34,451 nucleotides of DNA, from assembly GCA_003451585.1 (NCBI GenBank), contig DMEU01000027.1, forward strand, positions 1-34,451, written 5' to 3'. The notes under the pieces were generated by a model. The model had not been told where the DNA came from. It made no database searches and saw nothing but the letters and a program-made list of their open reading frames with translations. Below are positions 1 to 7,206 of this stretch, piece after piece. The stretch's first letter is position 1. Each line of letters begins with the position of its first letter. The position numbers and the translations under genes are program-made. This DNA is from Candidatus Omnitrophota bacterium. GTDB lineage: Bacteria > Omnitrophota > Gorgyraeia > Velamenicoccales > Velamenicoccaceae.

Positions 1-296
1 TCCTGAAAAAACTGGTCAAAAAACTCATCTCCTAAACCTGTGAACGGATTAGCCCTCTGGCGAATAACCTCTTCAGTATTTATGTTGACAACAGCAGGGC
101 TTACCTTTTCAACTGCAATTACAACAGGAGTTCTTCTTTCCTGTGCATGGACTGAGGGGAGAAGATAGAAGCAAGAAACAAGAAGCAAGAGACAAGAAAA
201 AAACTTCCGTCTTCCAACTTCTTGCTTCTCACTTCTTGCTTCTGTTTTTTTACTCCTTCGGTAGTGTGAACCCGATGTATCTTGTGCTTTTGCCAT
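1..296 (-). CDS. HtrA/DegP-family periplasmic serine protease, N-terminal part (runs off the window edge)
   Basis: The minus-strand frame reads a signal-peptide-like stretch ending LLPSVHA, a likely signal peptidase site, then QERRTPVVIAVEKVSPAVVN and a segment ending DEFFDQFF. The last parts match the start of a mature HtrA/DegP protease and resemble the neighbouring complete paralogue (KPAVVNINT, FKDFFDRFF). Only the N-terminus is present; the catalytic triad lies outside the window. The start is uncertain. An in-frame ATG at 294-296 overlaps the 3' end of the upstream htrA by 47 nt and gives an unusually long charged n-region; a TTG at 186-188 gives a very short signal peptide. No good ribosome binding site marks either. 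The signal-peptide region is encoded by the heptad palindrome at 167-243. It is probably co-transcribed with the complete htrA as a tandem protease pair. The family call is good; the start is weak. Confidence 0.62.
   Translation of the reverse strand, partial: MAKAQDTSGSHYRRSKKTEARSEKQEVGRRKFFSCLLLLVSCFYLLPSVHAQERRTPVVIAVEKVSPAVVNINTEEVIRQRANPFTGLGDEFFDQFFQ
167..243. repeat. Heptad palindrome A: eleven contiguous degenerate 7-bp words
   Basis: From 167 to 243 the sequence divides without slippage into eleven 7-mers. The first five are variants of AGAAGCA (AGAAGCA, AGAAACA, AGAAGCA, AGAGACA, AGAAAAA). The next six are variants of the complement TGCTTCT (AACTTCC, GTCTTCC, AACTTCT, TGCTTCT, CACTTCT, TGCTTCT). 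One arm is purine-rich and the other pyrimidine-rich, so the whole can fold as a long imperfect hairpin. It sits between the two htrA genes. It is not recognised as a named repeat family. Confidence 0.85.
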
Positions 297-1767
297 CTCT
301 TATTAAAAGAGTTACCACATCGCCACCCTTTATATTTTTCACTACCTTTTTGTAATCGTCAAGATTCTTTATCTCTTTCCTATTCACTTCAATTATAATC
401 TGCCCCCTTCTTGCACCTGATGTAAAAGCAGGGCTGCCGGGATTTACATCTACAATGATGACACCTTCTGTAGAATCTAAATTAAATTGCTGGCCAATCT
501 CAGGGGTGATATTCTGGACAAACAGCCCCATCTCCTCTTCCGGTTTTGCCTCGGCCACTTCTTTCTCCTCTTTCAGTGTCCCGACAGTTACATTAAATTT
601 CTTCCTTGTCCCGTCTCTTATGATAACCATTTCTGCCTTTGATTCAGGCTTTACAAGGGCAACCAGTTTTGGAAGGTCTTCAACATTCTTTATCTTTTTA
701 CCATCAAACTCAACAATCACATCGCCCCTCTTTATTCCCACTTTATCTGCCGGGCTGCCTTTAACCACATCCCCGACAAGGGCACCCTCACTCTCGGCAA
801 GATTAAATGACTTTGCTATTTCAGGGGTAACCTTCTGAATCATTACCCCAAGCCATCCTCTGGTAACGACACCCTTTTCCTTTAATTCCTTTAAAACAGG
901 CTTTACTACATTAATCGGTATGGCAAACCCAATTCCTATATTTCCCGCCGTACCTCCTGCAGTAAATATTGCCGTATTTATACCGATTACCTCACCCTTT
1001 GTGTTTATAAGAGGACCACCGCTGTTTCCCGGATTAATAGATGCATCAGTCTGGATGAAATCATCATAGGGCCCTGCCCCGATAACCCTCCCCTTTGCAC
1101 TCACTATACCTGCAGTTACACTCTGTCCGACGCCGAAGGGATTCCCGATGGCAACTACCCACTCTCCCACTTCAAGCATATCGGAGTCTCCTATCCTGAC
1201 TATCGGAAGCTCCTCTTTTGACTCTATCTTGATAAGTGCAATATCGGTCTTCTGGTCTATACCTATAACCTTTGCGTCATACTCCTTGCCGTTTCCAAGA
1301 GTAACCTTTATCTTATCCGCCCTCTCAATCACATGATTATTTGTAAGGATATAACCGTCCTTATCTATGATGAACCCTGAACCGAGGCTCTGTCTCGGAA
1401 TCTCCTGAGGCGGGGTCTCTCCGAAGAACCTGTCAAAGAAATCCTTAAATTGGTCCTCCTCACCGAAAGGAAAAGGTGTAGGACCCCTGAATCCCTTTTT
1501 CTGCTGATGCTTTATCATCTGAGTTGTATTAATATTCACGACTGCAGGTTTTTCTTCTTTAACGATGTCTGCAAATGAACCACCTGCAGGTATTGCTGAA
1601 ACACTCCCCGCAACAGCCTTTGAAGGCTCTACCGACCATTCATTCGGCTGGTAACCTGCCTTTTTGTCAATATAGCTGGAGATGTATCTTGCAAGGACTA
1701 TGCTTGTTGTTAAAACAACTATAGCCAGTGTTACCCTTGATAAAGATTTTAAAAATGTGTTTTTCAT
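250..1767 (-). CDS. HtrA/DegP/DegQ-family periplasmic serine endoprotease with two PDZ domains
   Basis: This 505-aa protein is an envelope protease/chaperone that degrades misfolded exported proteins. An N-terminal hydrophobic segment (about residues 11-27, after MKNTFLKSLSR) is a signal peptide or membrane anchor. The trypsin-like domain has a complete catalytic triad: His145 in LTNNHVIE, Asp175 in KTDIALIKI and Ser249 in NPGNSGGP. Two PDZ domains follow (about 295-385, starting RGWLGVMIQ, and 410-500, starting MGLFVQNIT), the DegP/DegQ arrangement. Length is normal for the family. The start is supported by a GGAGG Shine-Dalgarno (complement of 1771-1778) and a plausible promoter upstream. 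A second htrA follows on the same strand, so these are tandem paralogues. Codon use looks more AT-rich than the + strand genes further right. Subtype (DegP versus DegQ versus MucD) cannot be decided from sequence alone. Confidence 0.95.
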   Translation of the reverse strand: MKNTFLKSLSRVTLAIVVLTTSIVLARYISSYIDKKAGYQPNEWSVEPSKAVAGSVSAIPAGGSFADIVKEEKPAVVNINTTQMIKHQQKKGFRGPTPFPFGEEDQFKDFFDRFFGETPPQEIPRQSLGSGFIIDKDGYILTNNHVIERADKIKVTLGNGKEYDAKVIGIDQKTDIALIKIESKEELPIVRIGDSDMLEVGEWVVAIGNPFGVGQSVTAGIVSAKGRVIGAGPYDDFIQTDASINPGNSGGPLINTKGEVIGINTAIFTAGGTAGNIGIGFAIPINVVKPVLKELKEKGVVTRGWLGVMIQKVTPEIAKSFNLAESEGALVGDVVKGSPADKVGIKRGDVIVEFDGKKIKNVEDLPKLVALVKPESKAEMVIIRDGTRKKFNVTVGTLKEEKEVAEAKPEEEMGLFVQNITPEIGQQFNLDSTEGVIIVDVNPGSPAFTSGARRGQIIIEVNRKEIKNLDDYKKVVKNIKGGDVVTLLIRDGKSTRYIGFTLPKE

Positions 1768-1801
1768 TCTCTTCCTCCATAAAAAAACTTAATTTAAAAA
1801 T

Positions 1802-1831
1802 AGTATATCATACGGCATTTTGAGATTGCAA
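1802..1831 (-). promoter_or_regulatory. Sigma-70-like promoter for htrA
   Basis: On the minus strand, TTGCAA (1831-1826, four of six matches to the -35 consensus) and TATACT (1807-1802, five of six to the -10) are separated by 18 bp. They lie 35-64 bp upstream of the htrA start codon, in an AT-rich stretch. This is consensus matching only. Confidence 0.5.
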
Positions 1832-2072
1832 AAATATTTTTAAATTTTGACAGGAACTGATGAATGGCCCCCTGGCAGGGCTGCAGGGAATCGTCAGGTT
1901 AAATCTTCCTTTTTTGGATATTACCCTTGGAAATTAAAGCTGCTAAACATGAGGGGTGCAGTTCAAAAATCTCATAATGGTTTTACCTCTTCGCAAAAAC
2001 TATAGTATTTTTCAGGGTTCAAAAGCATTACCTGTGTGTATAGTTGATACATATCTACTAAAGAATTTTAAA

Positions 2073-2106
2073 TTGACAAAAATTAGTGGATTTGATAGCT
2101 TAAAAT
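2073..2106 (+). promoter_or_regulatory. Possible promoter of the tRNA cluster
   Basis: A perfect TTGACA lies at 2073-2078, 43 bp before tRNA-Lys. The best -10 at normal spacing is poor (TAGCTT at 2096-2101, 17 bp). The better hexamer TAAAAT at 2101-2106 is 22 bp away, too far for a standard promoter. Weak call based on the -35 and position only. Confidence 0.3.
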
Positions 2107-2121
2107 GTTAGTTTTTTTTAT

Positions 2122-2194
2122 GGGCCGCTAGCTCATTTGGTAGAGCACCGCCCTTTTAAGGCGGGTGTGCCGCGTTCGAGCCGCGGGCGGCTCA
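2122..2194 (+). tRNA. tRNA-Lys (anticodon UUU)
   Basis: A 73-nt cloverleaf. The acceptor arm GGGCCGC pairs with GCGGCTC (one G-U pair). The D arm is GCTC/GAGC. The anticodon stem CCGCC/GGCGG holds loop CTTTTAA, so the anticodon is UUU (Lys). The T arm CCGCG-TTCGAGC-CGCGG is perfect. Discriminator A; CCA is not encoded. Confidence 0.96.
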
Positions 2195-2201
2195 TAGATT
2201 T

Positions 2202-2270
2202 GGCGTATGGCGTATAGCAAATAGCAAATGGTAAGGACACATACGCAGGAAAAAGCCATCGCTATTTGCC
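2202..2270. repeat. Heptad palindrome B between tRNA-Lys and tRNA-Leu
   Basis: Four exact consecutive 7-mers, GGCGTAT twice (2202-2215) then AGCAAAT twice (2216-2229), are followed by GG. The downstream arm ATACGC (2241-2246) and CCATCGCTATTTGCC (2256-2270) is the imperfect inverted complement. The element fills the spacer between two tRNA genes. Same architecture as the other heptad elements but a different vocabulary. Confidence 0.75.
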
Positions 2271-2281
2271 ACTGTAAAAAC

Positions 2282-2363
2282 GGGCGGATGGCGGAATTGG
2301 CATACGCGGCAGCCTTAGGAGCTGTTGGGGAAACCCATGGAGGTTCAAGTCCTCTTCCGCCCA
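2282..2363 (+). tRNA. tRNA-Leu (anticodon UAG)
   Basis: An 82-nt class II tRNA. The acceptor GGGCGGA pairs with TCCGCCC. The anticodon stem GCAGC/GCTGT holds loop CTTAGGA, so the anticodon is UAG (Leu). A long variable arm (TGGGGAAACCCA region) and T arm GAGG-TTCAAGT-CCTC follow. Discriminator A; CCA not encoded. Confidence 0.95.
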
Positions 2364-2377
2364 CTTATAAAATTTTT

Positions 2378-2594
<217 letters not shown>

Positions 2595-2644
2595 TCCCTC
2601 ATTGAATATCCGATCTCTAATGCCTAAAAGGAGGTAGTCACATA

Positions 2645-3115
2645 ATGAAGATAATGGATTTTCTCTCGGAAGATGCCGTTACCGTAGATTTGAAGAGCGT
2701 TAATAAGAATGACGCTATCAAAGAAATGGTGGATCTCTTGATCACGGCGGAAGAAATTGACAAGAAAGATAAGGCCAAGGTCGTTGAACTTCTTATGGCC
2801 CGCGAGGCGCTCGGGTCTACGGCGATAGGCCATAATGTAGGCATTCCCCACGCCAAGACAGATTGTGTAAAAGACCTGATCGGAGCGTTCGGCCTGTCCA
2901 AAAAAGGGGTGGATTTTGATTCTCTGGACGGAGAGCCGGTATATATCTTCTTTTTGCTGTTGGCGCCGCAGGATTCCGCAGGCCCGCATCTTAAAGCCCT
3001 GGCGCGTATCTCACGCCTTATTAAGGATAAGTATTTCCGTGATATTTTACGGCAGGCGAAAGACAAGAAGGACGTGGTCGGGATAATTGAGGCCGAAGAT
3101 GAAAAGAAGTTATAA
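2645..3115 (+). CDS. ptsN: PTS EIIA domain protein, PtsN (EIIA-Ntr)-like
   Basis: A 156-aa single-domain EIIA of the fructose/nitrogen PTS family. These proteins accept phosphate from HPr or NPr on a histidine and usually act as regulators. The phosphorylatable His69 is in the motif GIPHAKTD, preceded by the conserved segment REALGSTAIGHNV. Length matches stand-alone PtsN. A strong Shine-Dalgarno AAGGAGG (2628-2634) lies 10 nt before the ATG. No EIIB, EIIC or EIID transporter domain is fused or nearby, so a regulatory role is favoured over sugar uptake. The gene heads a run with yvcK, ptsH and ptsI; its 3' end overlaps yvcK. Confidence 0.9.
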   Translation: MKIMDFLSEDAVTVDLKSVNKNDAIKEMVDLLITAEEIDKKDKAKVVELLMAREALGSTAIGHNVGIPHAKTDCVKDLIGAFGLSKKGVDFDSLDGEPVYIFFLLLAPQDSAGPHLKALARISRLIKDKYFRDILRQAKDKKDVVGIIEAEDEKKL

Positions 3116-4373
3116 GGGCTGGCCCATCTTCAAGTGGCTCTATCCTGGCATGCGCATCAAAAGATGGGGCTTTTTGTCTTTTTTGGGCATCGTGCTCATT
3201 TTGATCGGGGTCAGCGGCGCGACTAGGCTCCCGAGCGATCTTGCCGGATCCGTCATTTATGTCTATTATGCCAATGTCATCTTAGGCATTATCCTGATCA
3301 TTTTAGGTTTTAAGAATATGATGGTATCGGTCGTCAGCCTGCTCTTGCCGCACAAAGAGGGGCACCTGATCGATATCATGTACCAGAAAAGATTTTTGGA
3401 GCATGGACCGCGTATTGTGGTTATCGGCGGCGGCACGGGATTGTCTACGATCCTTCACGGCATCAAGGAATATACCTCCAACATAACGGCTATAGTCACG
3501 GTAGCCGATGACGGTGGAAGCTCCGGAAGGCTCAGGCAGCAGTTCGATATCGTAGCCCCGGGTGATATCCGTAACTGCCTGGTCGCTTTAGCTGCCGATG
3601 AGACGATGATGCGTGAGCTTTTTCAGTATCGTTTTAAGCAGCAGACCGAATTCAGCGGGCATAGTTTCGGCAATCTTTTTATCACGGCGATGACACAGGT
3701 GACCGGTGATTTTGAGAAGGCGATAAAAGAATCAAGCAAGGTCTTGTCTATTCGCGGGCGGGTATTGCCTTCCACACTTGATAAAGTAACGCTTGTGGCC
3801 GAGCATAAGGACGGCAGGCAGACCATTGGTGAAGCCCAGATCCCTAAGGCCGGAGAGCCTATCAAGAAGATCTTTATAAGGCCTAAAGAGGCGGTTGGCG
3901 CGCCTGATGCTATTCGCGCCATTCAGGATGCGGAGTTGATAATTTTGGGCCCGGGCAGCCTGTATACCAGCATCATCCCGAACCTTTTGCTTAAAGAGAT
4001 CCGTGACGCTGTTGTTGCGGCGCATGTTTCAAAAATTTATATTTGTAATATTATGACACAGCCTGGCGAGACAGACAATTTCAAGGCATCCGACCATGTA
4101 AAGGAATTAGTGGCACATACGCATCCTCGAGTCCTTGATGCCTGTATTGTTAATGTCGGCAAGATCCCGGATGCCATGCTTAAAAAATACGCGTCGGAGA
4201 ATTCAATACCTGTCGTTTCAGATTCTCAGGTCATCAAAGATTTCGGTTACGGCGTGATCGAAGAGGACCTGGTAAATTCTACCGATCATGTGCGTCACGA
4301 CGCCAATAAGCTGGCCAGGATCGTAGCTAATTTGTTGAACCTTGAAAAACAGTCGTCTAAAAAAGCGGCTTAG
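3099..4373 (+). CDS. yvcK: YvcK/CofD-like gluconeogenesis factor with N-terminal membrane segments
   Basis: A 424-aa protein of the YvcK (CofD-related) family. In other bacteria YvcK binds UDP-sugars and is needed for growth on gluconeogenic substrates and for normal cell-wall synthesis. The core begins near residue 105 with VVIGGGTGLSTILHG, followed by VADDGGSSGRLR, PGDIRNCLVAL and GPGSLYTSIIPNLL, all family hallmarks. The first 100 residues carry two or three hydrophobic helices (about 24-43, 52-71 and 73-84), an extension that should anchor the protein in the inner membrane. I chose ATG 3099, which has GAGG six bases upstream, over the in-frame TTG 12 nt earlier. It overlaps ptsN by 17 nt, suggesting translational coupling. 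Confidence 0.92.
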   Translation: MKRSYKGWPIFKWLYPGMRIKRWGFLSFLGIVLILIGVSGATRLPSDLAGSVIYVYYANVILGIILIILGFKNMMVSVVSLLLPHKEGHLIDIMYQKRFLEHGPRIVVIGGGTGLSTILHGIKEYTSNITAIVTVADDGGSSGRLRQQFDIVAPGDIRNCLVALAADETMMRELFQYRFKQQTEFSGHSFGNLFITAMTQVTGDFEKAIKESSKVLSIRGRVLPSTLDKVTLVAEHKDGRQTIGEAQIPKAGEPIKKIFIRPKEAVGAPDAIRAIQDAELIILGPGSLYTSIIPNLLLKEIRDAVVAAHVSKIYICNIMTQPGETDNFKASDHVKELVAHTHPRVLDACIVNVGKIPDAMLKKYASENSIPVVSDSQVIKDFGYGVIEEDLVNSTDHVRHDANKLARIVANLLNLEKQSSKKAA

Positions 4374-4397
4374 GACGCTATAGGGCATAAGATAGTG

Positions 4398-4664
4398 ATG
4401 ATCAAAAGGGTCGAAAAAAAGATAAGGGTCAGGAATAAGCAGGGTTTGCATGCCAGGCCTGCCGCTTTATTTGTCCAGGTGGCAAATAAGTATGATGCCA
4501 CTATTAAAGTATTGAAGGATGACCAGATAGTTAACGGAAAATCGATCATGGGTATTTTGATGCTGGCTGCCGAAAAAGACAGCGAAGTCATGCTTATCGC
4601 AGAGGGCACGGACAGCGAAGAGGCGGTCCGCGAACTGGAGATATTACTGGGGTCAGATGAGTGA
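4398..4664 (+). CDS. ptsH: Phosphocarrier protein HPr
   Basis: An 88-aa HPr-family protein, the small phosphocarrier between enzyme I and EIIA domains. The active-site His18 is in NKQGLHARPAA. The regulatory-serine region is also present (NGKSIMGILML, Ser49, aligning with Ser46 of Gram-positive HPr), so HPr-kinase control is conceivable, but no hprK is visible in this window. A GTG at 4395 directly precedes the ATG and could also serve as start. It lies 24 nt after yvcK and overlaps ptsI by 8 nt, so it is part of the same operon. Confidence 0.94.
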   Translation: MIKRVEKKIRVRNKQGLHARPAALFVQVANKYDATIKVLKDDQIVNGKSIMGILMLAAEKDSEVMLIAEGTDSEEAVRELEILLGSDE

Positions 4665-6408
4665 AATAACATTAAAAGGGATACCGGCAGCACCCGGCAT
4701 AGTCATAGGGCATGCATATATTTTCGGCAAGGAAGACCTTGATGTCGAAAGGCAGGGCATTTCCGAAGAGCAGGTGCCTTTAGAGATATCGCGTTTTGAG
4801 GACGCTCTTATCCAGACACGCCAGGAGATAATCGCCTTGCAGAAAAAAATAGCTCAAGAGATGGGCTCTGAACACGGAGAGGTCTTTGACGCGCATCTAT
4901 TGGTCTTAGAAGACCGCATGCTTATTGAAGAAGTGATCTCTAAAGTAAAAAAAGAGAAGCTGGTGGTGGATTTTGTCTTTTCCGAAGTCTTGAAAAGATA
5001 TGCCAGCGTTTTTTCCCGCATCGAGGATGAATATTTAAAAGAGCGTATCAGCGATATCAACGACGTGGGCCGGCGCATACTGCGCAATCTTTTAGGTAAA
5101 AAACGAAAAGGGCTGGCCGATCTTGAGGAGAGGGTCATCGTCATAGCGCACGACCTTTCGCCTTCGGATACGGCTACGATGCATAAGAATAAAGTTGTCG
5201 GATTCGTGACCGACATAGGCGGCAAGACCTCACATACCGCTATCATGGCCAAGTCTTTGGAGATCCCGGCTGTCGTAGGCCTGGAAGTGGGTACGGAAAA
5301 GATAAAAAATGGCGATTCGGTGATAGTCGATGGCTCTTCCGGCGTAGTTATTGTTGCGCCTGAACCTGAGACCTTAAAGAAATACGAGGTCCAGGAAGAG
5401 AAGATGAAGGGGTTGACCGCAACTTTTATCTCTATCAAGGACCTGCCGGCAGAGACGACAGACGGCAAGGTCGTCAGCCTTGCAGCCAATATAGAATTTC
5501 CCGAAGAGATCCCTTCGGTCTTGCAACATGGTGCCGAAGGCCTGGGATTATACAGGACGGAATATTTTTATATGAACCGCCGTGACCTGCCGACCGAAGA
5601 CGAGCAGTTTGAGGCATATAAGCATCTTGCAGAGGCATTCGGGGATAAGCCGGTGATCATACGCACTTTGGATATCGGAGGCGATAAGTTCGTTTCGCAA
5701 TTCAATCTGCCTAAGGAGATGTCGCCTTTTATGGGCTGGCGTGCCATACGCTTTTGTCTGGCCCGGCCGGATATTTTTAAAACACAGTTACGCGCGATCT
5801 TGCGGGCGTCCGCTACAGGCAATCTAAAGGTGATGTTCCCGATGATCTCCGGGGTCGAGGAGTTAAGGCGTTCCAAAGAATTACTTCAGGAGTGCAGGGA
5901 GGAGTTAAAGGCCAGGGGGATAGCCTATAACGATAAGCTGGAAGTCGGTGCCATGATAGAAGTGCCCTCGGCAGCGTTGACCAGCGACGTGCTTTCCCGC
6001 GAAGCGGCATTTTTCAGCATAGGCACCAACGATCTTATACAGTATTCCCTGGCCGTAGACAGGACGAATGAGAAGATAGCCTATCTCTATGAGCCGACGC
6101 ATCCGGCCGTCCTGCGTCTTATAAAGGGCGTTATCGATGCCGGGCACAAATCTAATATTTGGGTGGGTATGTGCGGAGAGATGTCCGGAGAACCTTCGCT
6201 GGCGCTCCTTCTTTTGGGCCTGGGCCTGGATGAATTCAGTATGCAGTCCGCATCCATTTTGGAGATAAAGAACATAATCCGCAGCGTCTCTTATGTCCAG
6301 GCAAAGCAGATAGCGGACCAGGCGATGGAGCTTACTACCGGGGCTGATGTAGAGGCCTTTTTAAAAGGTAAATTAAAGGAGTTATTGCCCGCGATATACG
6401 GGAATTAG
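4657..6408 (+). CDS. ptsI: Phosphoenolpyruvate-protein phosphotransferase (PTS enzyme I)
   Basis: A 583-aa enzyme I. It takes phosphate from PEP and passes it to HPr in the cytoplasm. The N-terminal HPr-binding and phosphohistidine domain has the active His193 in GGKTSHTAIMAKS. The C-terminal PEP-binding TIM barrel shows GLYRTEYFYMNR, PFMGWRAIRF, VMFPMISGVEEL, the second signature FFSIGTNDLIQYSLAVDR, and the catalytic Cys in GMCGEMSG. It lacks the N-terminal GAF domain of PtsP (EI-Ntr), so it is the sugar-PTS type by architecture although its neighbours look regulatory. It overlaps ptsH by 8 nt; stop and start are interleaved. Confidence 0.97.
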   Translation: MSEITLKGIPAAPGIVIGHAYIFGKEDLDVERQGISEEQVPLEISRFEDALIQTRQEIIALQKKIAQEMGSEHGEVFDAHLLVLEDRMLIEEVISKVKKEKLVVDFVFSEVLKRYASVFSRIEDEYLKERISDINDVGRRILRNLLGKKRKGLADLEERVIVIAHDLSPSDTATMHKNKVVGFVTDIGGKTSHTAIMAKSLEIPAVVGLEVGTEKIKNGDSVIVDGSSGVVIVAPEPETLKKYEVQEEKMKGLTATFISIKDLPAETTDGKVVSLAANIEFPEEIPSVLQHGAEGLGLYRTEYFYMNRRDLPTEDEQFEAYKHLAEAFGDKPVIIRTLDIGGDKFVSQFNLPKEMSPFMGWRAIRFCLARPDIFKTQLRAILRASATGNLKVMFPMISGVEELRRSKELLQECREELKARGIAYNDKLEVGAMIEVPSAALTSDVLSREAAFFSIGTNDLIQYSLAVDRTNEKIAYLYEPTHPAVLRLIKGVIDAGHKSNIWVGMCGEMSGEPSLALLLLGLGLDEFSMQSASILEIKNIIRSVSYVQAKQIADQAMELTTGADVEAFLKGKLKELLPAIYGN

Positions 6409-6424
6409 GCCATTGGGAGGGGAA

Positions 6425-7174
6425 TTGAAGGCAATAATTTTGGCGGCTGGATACGCGACACGGCTTTATCCCTTGACCTTAAACATACCTAAGCCGCTTT
6501 TGCATGTAACTCCTGAAAAGACCGTAATAGATTTTATAGTAGATGACCTCTCTGGCGTCAGAGGCATAGACGAGGTACTGGTAGTAACGAACCATAAATT
6601 TTACCCCGATTTTATCAGGTGGTCAGCTAAACGAAAGCTGGCCTGTACTTTGACCGTGTTAGATGACGGCACAATGAGCAACTTGGACCGTTTAGGTGCC
6701 GTTGGGGATATAGTTTATGCCGTTAATAAGAAAAGGATAGATTCAGACCTTATAGTTATAGGCGGGGACAATCTTTTTGACCGCGGTTTTAAAGATTTTT
6801 TTAATTTTGCCTTTTCTAAGCGGCCTTATGCATCACTCGGGGTATTTGACATTAAGGACAAGAAAGATGCGGCTCAATTCGGTGTTGTAAGCGTTGACCC
6901 GCGCGGCCGCGTAATAAGCTTTGAAGAAAAACCTGCACGTCCGAGGTCAAGTTGTGTAGCGACATGCTTGTATTTTTTCCCCAAGGATACGCTGAGGCTC
7001 CTGCATAGATATGCGGCTGATCCTAAGACCATAAAGGATGCCCCGGGTAATTACATCAGGTGGCTGATGCAAAAGAGCAGGGTCTACGGATCCGCGTTAG
7101 GGCAAGGCCACTGGCATGATATAGGCCACTTCGATTCATATAAAGAAGTAGTCAATCGGTATAATAGATCTTAA
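6425..7174 (+). CDS. Nucleotidyltransferase family protein (sugar-1-phosphate nucleotidyltransferase-like)
   Basis: A 249-aa Rossmann-type NTP transferase (Pfam NTP_transferase). The N-terminal nucleotide-binding signature KAIILAAGYATRLYPLT and metal-site segment VIGGDNLFDRG are clear. Also present are FEEKPARPRS and a final SALGQGHWHDIGHFDSY, as in glucose-1-phosphate thymidylyl/uridylyltransferases. It has only the catalytic domain, with no left-handed helix or acyltransferase extension. Sugar and nucleotide specificity cannot be assigned. The start is TTG 6425, placed by the GGGAGGGG Shine-Dalgarno just upstream (6415-6422) and the family N-terminus MKAIILAAG; an earlier TTG at 6413 lies before that site. 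It begins 16 nt after ptsI. Confidence 0.88.
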   Translation: MKAIILAAGYATRLYPLTLNIPKPLLHVTPEKTVIDFIVDDLSGVRGIDEVLVVTNHKFYPDFIRWSAKRKLACTLTVLDDGTMSNLDRLGAVGDIVYAVNKKRIDSDLIVIGGDNLFDRGFKDFFNFAFSKRPYASLGVFDIKDKKDAAQFGVVSVDPRGRVISFEEKPARPRSSCVATCLYFFPKDTLRLLHRYAADPKTIKDAPGNYIRWLMQKSRVYGSALGQGHWHDIGHFDSYKEVVNRYNRS

Positions 7175-7206
7175 AACAAGAACAAAACAACGAAGGGAGA
7201 ATGGAA

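Larger units (their letters stand above)
1768..2121. other. Non-coding interval between htrA and the tRNA cluster
   Basis: About 350 bp without a convincing open reading frame on either strand. The left end holds the htrA ribosome binding site and promoter, and the right end a possible tRNA promoter. I see no RNA gene or clear repeat in 1840-2070. The divergent arrangement and the change of base composition near here are consistent with a genuine operon boundary or with an assembly or transfer junction. Confidence 0.6.

Noticed and set aside
143..355. Small + strand open frame opposite the htrA junction
   Set aside because: It is the complement of the heptad element and the 3' end of htrA; its Leu/Phe-rich sequence comes from the repeat, with no ribosome binding site or homology.
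4657..6408. PtsP (EI-Ntr) instead of PtsI
   Set aside because: No N-terminal GAF domain; 583 aa is the length of ordinary enzyme I.
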